Source: Candidatus Delongbacteria bacterium
GTDB taxonomy: Bacteria; Delongbacteria; UBA4055
NCBI GenBank assembly: GCA_027858795.1
Contig: JAQICF010000222.1
Coordinates: forward strand, 1-5,482
DNA: 5,482 nucleotides
Reading direction: 5' to 3'
Both the position numbers and the translations under genes were made by a program. The notes under the pieces are model-generated. The model searched no databases. It was not told the DNA's origin and saw only the letters and a list, made by a program, of their open reading frames with translations. Below are positions 1-4,974 of this stretch, piece by piece; the first letter of the stretch is position 1; every line of letters begins with the position of its first letter.

Positions 1-125
1 TATTCACATGAAAAAGCTAAATAACCGTTAAGTCCTGTTAAACCATTATGTTTCCCATATGGTGTATTATCAATAAAGTGATCAATTTTCTTTCTCCACT
101 TGTCACTACGGGATTCATAAGTCAT
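1..125 (-). CDS. Start of an unrecognised gene, cut by the window edge
   Basis: An open frame of 41 codons runs from an ATG at 125-123 to the left edge without a stop. The peptide begins MTYESRSDKWRKKID and continues through NTPYGKHNGLTGLNGYLAF. It is hydrophilic at first and has no recognisable motif, signal peptide or membrane segment in the visible part. The start lies 10 bases after the stop codon of the GNAT gene on the same strand, so the two genes are probably co-transcribed and translationally coupled. A GGTGA stretch just before the ATG is only a weak ribosome binding site. The frame stays open upstream to another ATG inside the GNAT 3' end (giving MNLKKTRANTGEM...), so the start is uncertain. 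I do not recognise the family and assign no function. Confidence 0.5.
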   Translation of the reverse strand, partial: MTYESRSDKWRKKIDHFIDNTPYGKHNGLTGLNGYLAFSCE

Positions 126-135
126 TTCACCAGTA

Positions 136-675
136 TTAGCTCTTGTCTTTTTCAAGTTCATAAAAAATAGTTGATTTATTATCTTGATCTTTTCTATTCT
201 CATTTAAGCTAAATCCATTTCTATCTAATAATTTTTTAGCACTCTCATTTTCAGTATGAGTAATTGCCTCTATTTTGTCGAGTTTTAATTCTATAAAACC
301 AAAGTCAATAATCTTTTTTAGAGTTTCACTCATAATTCCTTTACTATGAAATTTAGGATCTAATTCAAATCCAACCTCAGCAGTTTTATTCTCGTTCGAA
401 AAATTCCCAATACCAATTGTCCCGATAAGTCTAGGATCATTTTTAAAAGTTATTCCCCAAAGAATGCCTTCATTTTTTTCTATATATTCATCTACTTTTT
501 TGACCCATTTTATAGCATCAGATAAACTTTTAATCTTTTTTTCTTCTGGTGTATCATTGTATTTATTGACAGTTTTTTCAGAACGTAAGAATAACATAGC
601 TTCACTATCCGATTCTATAATTTTTCTAAGAAAAAGCCTTTCAGATTCTATTACGGGAAATGGTTGAAATTTCAT
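136..675 (-). CDS. GNAT-family N-acetyltransferase, RimJ/RimL type
   Basis: This is a 179-residue GCN5-related acetyltransferase of the RimJ/RimL (Acetyltransf_3) type, which moves an acetyl group from acetyl-CoA to an amine, often a protein N-terminus or a small molecule. The N-terminus has the family pattern IESERLFLRKI (residues 9-19). The central strand reads LIGTIGIGNF (83-92). The strand-loop-helix that binds acetyl-CoA is AEVGFELDPKFHSKGIMSETL (99-119), with KG at 112-113 as the pyrophosphate loop. The C-terminal helix and strand IEAITHTENESAKKLLDRNGF (135-155) are typical. The full length fits the family. A GGGAG ribosome binding site (687-683) lies 7 bases before the ATG. A truncated paralogue lies at 2683-2472; this copy is the intact one. 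The acceptor substrate cannot be read from sequence. Confidence 0.93.
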   Translation of the reverse strand: MKFQPFPVIESERLFLRKIIESDSEAMLFLRSEKTVNKYNDTPEEKKIKSLSDAIKWVKKVDEYIEKNEGILWGITFKNDPRLIGTIGIGNFSNENKTAEVGFELDPKFHSKGIMSETLKKIIDFGFIELKLDKIEAITHTENESAKKLLDRNGFSLNENRKDQDNKSTIFYELEKDKS

Positions 676-710
676 TTTGATTCTCCCTTTGCTGCGATTG
701 TGTAAGAATA

Positions 711-790
711 ATTAATGTAATTTATCTTAAAAGCTATTGCAATGTTATAAAAATTAGAATTCAGAAATTATAAGTTAGAAGAAAGAAAAG
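711..790 (+). repeat. Dispersed intergenic repeat, copy A
   Basis: This is the first of four related AT-rich copies in the window, all in the same orientation. It begins with ATGTAATTTATC, has TTGCAAT about 20 bases later, then TTAGAATTCAGAAATTA, and ends with the purine-rich tail AAGTTAGAAGAAAG. Copy C at 3581-3645 is the closest relative; TTAGAATTCAGAAATTA is identical in both. The tail AGTTAGAAGAAAG is identical to the one ending copy D. Neither reading direction is coding. It fills most of the gap between the hchA stop and the GNAT start. Confidence 0.75.
714..742 (-). promoter_or_regulatory. Candidate promoter for the GNAT gene, inside repeat copy A
   Basis: On the minus strand TTGCAA (742-737) and TACATT (719-714) are separated by 17 bases, a fair sigma70-like pair (four of six matches each). 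The -10 lies about 40 bases before the GNAT start. The same arrangement occurs in repeat copy C, so it may be a property of the repeat rather than an independent promoter. Confidence 0.35.
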
Positions 791-823
791 TAGCGGGATC
801 GTTTACACTATATAAAAACAAAG

Positions 824-852
824 TTGACATAACCGGCTTAATAATATTTAAT
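824..852 (+). promoter_or_regulatory. Promoter-like sequence facing the 3' end of hchA
   Basis: TTGACA (824-829, a perfect -35) is followed after 17 bases by TTTAAT (847-852, five of six for a -10). It points rightward into the antisense strand of hchA, and I see no plus-strand gene behind it. It may be a chance match in AT-rich DNA, the source of an antisense transcript over the hchA 3' end, or the relic of a lost gene. An AT-only inverted repeat (841-847 with 853-859) overlaps it. Confidence 0.35.
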
Positions 853-898
853 ATATTATCGCATAAATCGATTATTTGGTTTTTACTGCAATTAATTT

Positions 899-1753
899 TT
901 AATTCAGTTCTTTCAATAACGTACTAGCAGCAAGCTTACCTAATTCATTAGAAGCTAATGGACTAGCACCAGTAATTAATTTTCTATCCAAACAAACAGT
1001 TTTGTCAGATTTAGTGTTGACAATATTTGCTCCAAGACTCTTCAGTTTTTCACTTAAACTCCGTGGCATATGACCAGGAAGATAACCAATCATTGGTGTC
1101 TTTTTGTCAACCGAATCAGGAAACACAGCCATATTATATCCTTCATAAAGAAATTTCTGATTATTTAATGTAGTTGTCAAAAATGAACCTGGTCCATGGC
1201 AAAGGCTTATTGTAAACAAATCGTTTTGGTGAGCCCAGTTCAATACTTTCCCTACATTTTCATCCTCAGGTATCCCCAACATTGACCCGTGACCACCCGG
1301 AACAAATACCGAAGCGTAGGATGCCGAATCATTGAATGAAGAATCAATAAAGTCAGATAATTTCATTGGTTTTTCAAAGCTAGTTTTAAATTCATTGTAA
1401 ATAGCTTTTACATATTCATCATTTTCAGGAAATGCCCACATTTCGAAAACCACTGGTTTTCCTGTTGGGGTCGCTATTTCAAAATCAAATCCAGCATTTT
1501 TTAAATGTAACATAGGCACTAAGGCTTCTATAGGATGATTACCCGTAGAAAACATTTTCCCATTCTGCATCTTCATATTTTTCTGCTCAGTAAAAATTAC
1601 CAATATCTTTGATTTACTACCTTTATATTTTTTATAGGTAATATTTTCAAAATCACTTTTGCTAACAGTACCCAATTTCAAAGCGAGCTTTGAAGGACTA
1701 TATGAACCATCTGATTCTAATTTTGGGGCAATTCCTAATATTTCCTTAAACAT
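899..1753 (-). CDS. hchA: Hsp31/HchA-type glyoxalase III / protein deglycase (DJ-1/PfpI superfamily)
   Basis: The 284-residue product matches E. coli HchA (283 residues) in length and layout. HchA is a cytoplasmic homodimer known as a holding chaperone, as a glutathione-independent glyoxalase turning methylglyoxal into D-lactate, and as a reported (debated) protein/nucleotide deglycase. The nucleophile elbow is SLCHGPGSFL, with Cys185 and His186 at the same numbers as in E. coli. Asp213 (VFPDS) would be the third triad member and Glu76 (NHPIEAL) the conserved acidic partner. VFVPGGHGSMLGIPED (149-164) and FEIATPTGKPVVFEMWAFP (91-109) are typical of the Hsp31 subgroup, as is the N-terminal extension. 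The start is fixed by an AAGGAG site (1766-1761) 7 bases before the ATG. The gene stands alone, diverging from hicB. Nothing looks damaged. Confidence 0.94.
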   Translation of the reverse strand: MFKEILGIAPKLESDGSYSPSKLALKLGTVSKSDFENITYKKYKGSKSKILVIFTEQKNMKMQNGKMFSTGNHPIEALVPMLHLKNAGFDFEIATPTGKPVVFEMWAFPENDEYVKAIYNEFKTSFEKPMKLSDFIDSSFNDSASYASVFVPGGHGSMLGIPEDENVGKVLNWAHQNDLFTISLCHGPGSFLTTTLNNQKFLYEGYNMAVFPDSVDKKTPMIGYLPGHMPRSLSEKLKSLGANIVNTKSDKTVCLDRKLITGASPLASNELGKLAASTLLKELN

Positions 1754-1821
1754 AATTTCACTCCTTTATCAATTTCTTTAGTTCTCGTTTCAAATCTAAT
1801 TACTTACAATTAATAATGTAG

Positions 1822-1849
1822 TTTATAAGTAAAGTAATTACTATGTCTA
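1822..1849 (-). promoter_or_regulatory. Candidate promoter for hchA, inside repeat copy B
   Basis: On the minus strand TAGACA (1849-1844) and TATAAA (1827-1822) are separated by 16 bases, each five of six to consensus. This would give a leader of about 60 bases before the hchA start. It lies wholly inside repeat copy B, and its register differs by a few bases from the TTGCAA-17-TACATT pair of copies A and C. Confidence 0.4.
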
Positions 1850-1875
1850 ATGTCAGAAATTAGAAGAAAAATATT

Positions 1876-1898
1876 AAAAGGTCACTATTTGACCTTTT
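1876..1898. other. Nine-base-pair hairpin between hchA and hicB
   Basis: AAAAGGTCA (1876-1884) and TGACCTTTT (1890-1898) pair perfectly around a five-base loop, giving a terminator-like hairpin that ends in T on either strand. It stands between two divergent gene starts, so ending a neighbouring gene is not its obvious job. It may belong to the repeat or insulate the two promoters. Confidence 0.6.
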
Positions 1899-1970
1899 GC
1901 TTATTGTATATTAGAAGTTAGAAATTAAATATCTGAGGAATGAAAGAAAATTAAAACAAATAATTTAATC

Positions 1971-1999
1971 TTGACTATGCAACTTACAGGTTGTATATT
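1971..1999 (+). promoter_or_regulatory. hicB promoter with a palindromic operator in its spacer
   Basis: TTGACT (1971-1976) and TATATT (1994-1999) are 17 bases apart, a strong sigma70-like promoter about 38 bases before the hicB start. Between and across them lies an inverted repeat: ATGCAAC (1977-1983) and GTTGTAT (1990-1996) around TTACAG, matching at six of seven positions, with one more pair at 1976/1997. A palindrome covering the spacer and reaching into the -10 is the usual place for an autorepressor. The HTH domain of the HicB product is the obvious candidate to bind it. The promoter is seen; the binding is inferred. Confidence 0.7.
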
Positions 2000-2036
2000 G
2001 CGAGAGTAATGAATCAAGTTATTATAAGGGTAAATT

Positions 2037-2450
2037 ATGTACTACTACGCTAAAATAGAAAAAGAAGACGGAGCATTTATCGTTTCTTTTCCTGACCTTT
2101 CTAATATAAATACTTATGGTGAAACACTTGAAGAAGCATTGACAAATGCCGAAGAGGCATTAAACGGTTCACTTGAAGCAGATTTTGAAAGAGGATTCCG
2201 ATTTACAAAACCTAAGAAATATACCGGTGACGAATTTCACAAAGTATATTTATACCCACATATTACTATATCATATAAACTGAGATCAATAAGAGCTAAT
2301 CAATCACAAATCGATATTGCAAAGAAATTAGGGATCTCATATCAAGCTTATCAGAAGCTGGAAAATCCCAGAAAATGCAATCCTACAGTTAAAACACTTG
2401 AAAAGATCGCCAGAATATTCAAAAAAGAGTTAGAAGTTAGTTTTAGGTAA
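2037..2450 (+). CDS. hicB: HicB-family antitoxin/regulator with XRE-type HTH, without hicA
   Basis: The 137-residue protein has the two parts of an E. coli-type HicB. Residues 1-60 are the degenerate RNase H-like HicB fold, with the signature DGAFIVSFPDLSNINTYGET followed by LEEALTNAEEAL. Residues 78-137 form a helix-turn-helix domain (QIDIAKKLGISYQAYQKLENP, then TVKTLEKIARIF). In the family the N-terminal part neutralises the HicA mRNA interferase and the HTH represses the operon. An AAGGG site (2026-2030) lies 6 bases before the ATG. No hicA is present: the promoter is only about 40 bases upstream, and 21 bases downstream a convergent gene fragment ends. The protein may therefore be a solitary regulator, an antitoxin acting on a distant HicA, or the survivor of a decayed pair. 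The family call is firm; the role is not. Confidence 0.9.
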   Translation: MYYYAKIEKEDGAFIVSFPDLSNINTYGETLEEALTNAEEALNGSLEADFERGFRFTKPKKYTGDEFHKVYLYPHITISYKLRSIRANQSQIDIAKKLGISYQAYQKLENPRKCNPTVKTLEKIARIFKKELEVSFR

Positions 2451-2471
2451 AAATACCGAAAGTTACCAATG

Positions 2472-2683
2472 TTAGCTGCTGGATTTTTCAAGTTCATAAT
2501 AAACATATAGGTTATTGTCTTCATATTTTCTATTTACATTTAAGCGAAACCCAGCCTTATCCAATAGTTTTATAGAACTCTCATTTTCAGTATGAGTAGA
2601 TGCCTCTATTTTGTCGAGTTTTAATTCTTTAAAACCAAAATCAATGATCTTTTTTAGAGTTTCACTCACAATGCCTTTACTAT
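2472..2683 (-). pseudogene. C-terminal remnant of a second GNAT acetyltransferase gene
   Basis: This stretch encodes residues of about 110 to 179 of a GNAT protein paralogous to the gene at 675-136. About 47 of the last 65 residues are identical by eye, there are no gaps, and both end in YELEK plus three residues. Two DNA blocks of more than 20 bases are identical (near 2579-2600 and 2601-2630). Similarity stops abruptly at about 2683 (2683 here, 347 in the intact gene), where comB-derived sequence begins, and an in-frame stop lies at 2690-2688. The first 109 residues, including most of the acetyl-CoA fold, are missing. A GTG at 2669-2667 could start a 65-residue peptide but has no convincing ribosome binding site, and the product could not form a GNAT fold. 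It overlaps the last codons of comB in another frame. Confidence 0.87.
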
Positions 2684-3334
2684 TCGATTATTTTTTCGGT
2701 CGAATATCGGAACAATATTCCGGTTATTTAATTCTGTGCAAAAATCCAAATCTTGTCCCTGTTTTAATCTTCTCAATCGATCTGCACCATTACCAATTAA
2801 AATCTTTTTTTTGCTTATTTCAAAATCAAAAGGTTGTTCCAAAAGTTTGTATTTTATGTATCTTGCACATTCTTCATCTTCTATCGCAGGCGTTGATGCA
2901 TTATTTCCGATTGCAATTAAGCTAACATTCTCAGGATTTTTCTTCTTAATATAACCAATGATCGCTTCAACATTTGCAAAACTTCCAATCAACAATTTAT
3001 CTACATTTTTTGCATTAACAATACCTTGAGAACCAGCAGAAGTAGTTATGATGATTTTCTTCCCTTTCAGATTCATCTGACTTGCGTGTACTGGTGAATT
3101 GTCACAATCAAATCCTTCTGGCGGAATACCACCTCTCTCTCCAAAAAGAAAATGGTCAGGATACTGATTCTTAAAATCATAAGCTTCCTGAAGATCTCCG
3201 ACAGGAACTAAATAGTCGGCACCACTATGCAAACATGCGATAATAGTATTACTTGCCCTAAAGACATCAATAAGAACAGCTATTCCAATAGCTTCTTTTG
3301 CACCATCTATGTATTTATTTATATTAATCTTCAT
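2666..3334 (-). CDS. comB: ComB-like 2-phosphosulfolactate phosphatase, end borrowed from a GNAT gene
   Basis: The 222-residue protein belongs to the ComB family. The founding member is a Mg-dependent phosphatase converting (R)-2-phospho-3-sulfolactate to sulfolactate in methanogen coenzyme M synthesis; many bacteria without coenzyme M carry homologues of uncertain substrate. Family motifs in order are LIDVFRAS (21-28), FGERGGIPPEGFDCDNSP (64-81), IITTSAGSQGI (95-105), IEDEECARYI (151-160), DLDFCTEL (195-202) and NIVPIF (206-211). The length is close to the family's usual 230-240. The last five codons and the stop lie in GNAT-derived DNA, so the native end was lost but probably only a few residues are affected. 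The ATG follows the wrbA remnant stop after 4 bases. No Shine-Dalgarno lies before it, so translation probably depends on coupling. All core motifs are present, so the enzyme may still work. Confidence 0.87.
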   Translation of the reverse strand: MKININKYIDGAKEAIGIAVLIDVFRASNTIIACLHSGADYLVPVGDLQEAYDFKNQYPDHFLFGERGGIPPEGFDCDNSPVHASQMNLKGKKIIITTSAGSQGIVNAKNVDKLLIGSFANVEAIIGYIKKKNPENVSLIAIGNNASTPAIEDEECARYIKYKLLEQPFDFEISKKKILIGNGADRLRRLKQGQDLDFCTELNNRNIVPIFDRKNNRIVKAL

Positions 3335-3338
3335 AATA

Positions 3339-3521
3339 TTAAAGACGTTTCATACGTAAACATAGAGCTTTTGTAATTTTTGCAACATGTTTTCCTTGTA
3401 ATCTGGCAATTTTTATTTCTTCTTCTGAAATTTCACAATCATTCATACCACCAGCTATCATAAATGCCCCATAAGGATATCCTCGCCGATGAATACTATG
3501 AAAAACAATATGAATATTCAT
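3339..3521 (-). pseudogene. wrbA: wrbA remnant: NAD(P)H:quinone oxidoreductase with a large internal deletion
   Basis: The 60-codon frame joins both ends of a WrbA flavoprotein (about 198 residues in E. coli) and lacks the middle. Residues 1-10 (MNIHIVFHSI) match the first beta strand up to the FMN phosphate loop. Residues 13-60 match the WrbA C-terminus: GYPYGAFMIAGG corresponds to GGTPYGATTIAGG, and SEEEIKIARLQGKHVAKI to the SQEELSIARYQGEYVAGL region of E. coli. About 140 residues, holding most of the FMN and quinone site, are absent, and the junction falls near residues 11-13. The deletion is in frame, and the gene keeps a good AAGGAG site (3535-3530) 8 bases before the ATG. The product cannot bind FMN as WrbA does. 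It may survive as a translated leader for comB, 4 bases downstream. A gap caused by misassembly should be excluded. Confidence 0.82.
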
Positions 3522-3580
3522 TACTTTATCTCCTTTTTAATCATCGAACCCGGAAACTATTATAAAACCGAGTTAATAAT

Positions 3581-3645
3581 CAACAATGTAATTTATCATT
3601 AAAATAATTGCAATTATAAAAACTTAGAATTCAGAAATTACTAGT
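3581..3645 (+). repeat. Dispersed intergenic repeat, copy C
   Basis: This copy reads CAATGTAATTTATCATTAAA, then ATAATTGCAATTATAAAAA, then TTAGAATTCAGAAATTA, and so matches copy A nearly throughout. The last 17-base block is identical. The purine-rich tail is replaced by CTAGTCGGAAAAGG. The core TGTAATT...AATTGCA (3587-3612) is an imperfect inverted repeat. It lies between the divergent wrbA remnant and the butanediol dehydrogenase gene, closer to the former. Confidence 0.75.
3585..3613 (-). promoter_or_regulatory. Candidate promoter for the wrbA remnant-comB unit, inside repeat copy C
   Basis: On the minus strand TTGCAA (3613-3608) and TACATT (3590-3585) are 17 bases apart, the same pair and spacing as in repeat copy A. 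The -10 would be about 64 bases before the wrbA remnant start. Each hexamer matches four of six consensus positions, so on its own it is weak evidence; the conservation between copies adds support. Confidence 0.35.
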
Positions 3646-3750
3646 CGGAAAAGGCTCAAACTTTTATAACTCTCTATCCATCTTATTTCCTGTTAGAAAT
3701 CGATTTAAAAACTACAATATGAAATATGATATACGACATTGTTTTTCATT

Positions 3751-3779
3751 TTGAAAAGCCTAAATTATAAGTGTATAGT
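3751..3779 (+). promoter_or_regulatory. Candidate promoter of the butanediol dehydrogenase gene
   Basis: TTGAAA (3751-3756) and TATAGT (3774-3779) are 17 bases apart, each five of six to the sigma70 consensus. Transcription would start near 3786, giving a leader of about 54 bases. I see no clear operator or riboswitch in the leader. The 3646-3750 stretch upstream shows no gene and no strong inverted repeat. Confidence 0.55.
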
Positions 3780-3839
3780 AGATGTGTATTCATATAACTG
3801 GTTATTACATATCGAATTAAAATTAAAAGGAGATTTGTT

Positions 3840-4892
3840 ATGAAAGCAGCAAGATGGTTTGGTAAAGAAGATGTAAAAGTTGTACAAATCGACGAAAGTA
3901 GCCCAAAATCTGGAGAAGTTAAAATAAAAGTAGAATGGTGTGGTATTTGTGGAACGGATCTACATGAGTATGAAGCAGGTCCCATTTTTATTCCAACCGA
4001 ACCACATCCAGTCACCGGAGTTAAGGCTCCTGTAACTTTAGGACATGAATTTTCAGGAACGATTGTAGAAATTGGTGAAGGCGTAGAATCTTGGAAAGTT
4101 GGAGATCGTGTTACTCCTGATGCATGCTTGGTTTGTGGAACATGTGCTTATTGTAAAAAAGGATTATACAATCTGTGTGATAGCCTTGGTTTTAATGGTT
4201 TAGCTTCAGATGGTGGTTTTGCAAAATATGCTAATGTCCCAGATTATCAATTATACAAACTTGAAGATAATATGTCTTTTCAGGACGGTGCCCTAATTGA
4301 ACCGATTGCAGTGGGAATACATGCAGTCAAGAAGAGCAGGTTAGTGATGGGTGAAACTGCTGTAATCATTGGTGCTGGAACTATTGGTTTGGCAGCACTA
4401 AAAGCAGCACAAGCAGCTGGTGCTGGGAAAGTATTCATACTTGAAATTTCTGAAGCAAGAAAGGAATTTGCTCGTAAATTAGGAGCAGACCTAGTAATCG
4501 ATCCAACCAAAGAAGATATTGTTGAAGTGATTAAGGAGCACAATAACGGTATGCTCGCCGATGTCTCTATTGAGTGCGTCGGTCTTGATATCACTTTGAA
4601 ACAAGCTATTATTACAACTAGAAAAATGGGAAGAGTTGCAATTGCAGGTATTTTTTCAAAACCGAGCTCTGGGATAGATATGAATGATATTGTTATTGGT
4701 GAAAAAGAATTGATTGGTGTAATTGGCTACAATTATGATTTTCAGACTGCAATTAATCTGGTTTCTAAAGGAATCATAAAAGCCAGTGATTTTATTACTG
4801 CTGAAATTGAGCTAGATGATATTGTCGAAAAAGGATTTAAAGAATTAATAAAAAACAAAGATTCTCATATTAAGATATTAGTTAAACCATAA
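3840..4892 (+). CDS. bdhA: (R,R)-butanediol / acetoin dehydrogenase, zinc-dependent MDR family
   Basis: The 350-residue product is a zinc-dependent medium-chain dehydrogenase closest in pattern to B. subtilis BdhA, which interconverts acetoin and (R,R)-2,3-butanediol with NAD(H). Catalytic zinc ligands are Cys37 (WCGICGTDLHEY), His69 with Glu70 (TLGHEFSG) and Glu154 (ALIEP). A structural zinc lobe is complete: Cys99, Cys102, Cys105 and Cys113. The Rossmann motif is GAGTIG (178-183), and Glu202 after the second strand favours NAD(H). The segment EYEAGPIFIPTEPHPVTG (43-60) is characteristic of the butanediol dehydrogenase subgroup, as is the ending KILVKP. An AAGGAG site (3827-3832) lies 7 bases before the ATG. 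The gene is monocistronic, with a promoter at 3751-3779 and a terminator at 4929-4965. Related sorbitol or threonine dehydrogenases are less likely. No acetoin synthesis genes are in the window. Confidence 0.93.
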   Translation: MKAARWFGKEDVKVVQIDESSPKSGEVKIKVEWCGICGTDLHEYEAGPIFIPTEPHPVTGVKAPVTLGHEFSGTIVEIGEGVESWKVGDRVTPDACLVCGTCAYCKKGLYNLCDSLGFNGLASDGGFAKYANVPDYQLYKLEDNMSFQDGALIEPIAVGIHAVKKSRLVMGETAVIIGAGTIGLAALKAAQAAGAGKVFILEISEARKEFARKLGADLVIDPTKEDIVEVIKEHNNGMLADVSIECVGLDITLKQAIITTRKMGRVAIAGIFSKPSSGIDMNDIVIGEKELIGVIGYNYDFQTAINLVSKGIIKASDFITAEIELDDIVEKGFKELIKNKDSHIKILVKP

Positions 4893-4928
4893 GTTTCAAC
4901 AAAACACTGACAGAAGGAATTTTTTAAT

Positions 4929-4965
4929 TAAAAAGGTGATATTGCTTAGCTATATCACCTTTTTA
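4929..4965 (+). terminator. Intrinsic terminator of the butanediol dehydrogenase gene
   Basis: A 14-base-pair perfect stem pairs 4929-4942 with 4952-4965 around a nine-base loop (TGCTTAGCT). The GGTGATAT core is flanked by A-rich and T-rich arms, so the transcript ends in a run of five U. It lies 37 bases after the stop codon. The A/T arms also make it a plausible terminator on the minus strand for transcripts coming from rhuM. Confidence 0.9.
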
Positions 4966-4974
4966 TATTCTAGC

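Larger units (their letters stand above)
1811..1918 (+). repeat. Dispersed intergenic repeat, copy B, with an inserted hairpin
   Basis: This is the most diverged copy. It reads TAATAATGTAGTTTATAAG, then AAAGTAATTACT, then TGTCAGAAATTAGAAG. A 23-base hairpin (1876-1898) interrupts it, and the TTAGAAGTTAGAA tail resumes at about 1911. The core keeps the same spacing between ATGTA and TTACT as the ATGTA to TTGCA spacing of copies A and C. It lies between the divergent hchA and hicB genes. Confidence 0.6.

Noticed and set aside
464..667. Plus-strand 67-codon frame opposite the GNAT gene
   Set aside because: It is antisense to a full-length conserved enzyme, with a serine/phenylalanine-rich composition expected from reading AT-rich coding DNA backwards.
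841..859. AT-only inverted repeat downstream of hchA considered as a terminator
   Set aside because: The seven-base stem contains no G-C pair and no T run follows on the minus strand, so it would be too unstable.
1898..1925. TTAGAAG repeats considered as a CRISPR array or tandem repeat locus
   Set aside because: The units are short, irregular, lack spacers of even length and recur singly at scattered sites.
1754..2036. Search for a hicA toxin gene or its remnant upstream of hicB
   Set aside because: No frame of suitable length or HicA-like pattern is visible, and a promoter occupies the space directly before hicB.
2440..2475. Possible bidirectional terminator between hicB and the GNAT remnant
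   Set aside because: Only four- to five-base stems (GGTA/TACC and similar) can be drawn, without a T run.
2611..2954. Plus-strand open frames of 104 and 72 codons antisense to comB
   Set aside because: They overlap a family-assigned gene on the other strand, have no ribosome binding site and show only low-complexity hydrophobic composition.
3746..4594. Minus-strand open frames opposite the butanediol dehydrogenase gene
   Set aside because: They are antisense to a gene with complete catalytic motifs, promoter and terminator; their peptides resemble nothing and start without signals.
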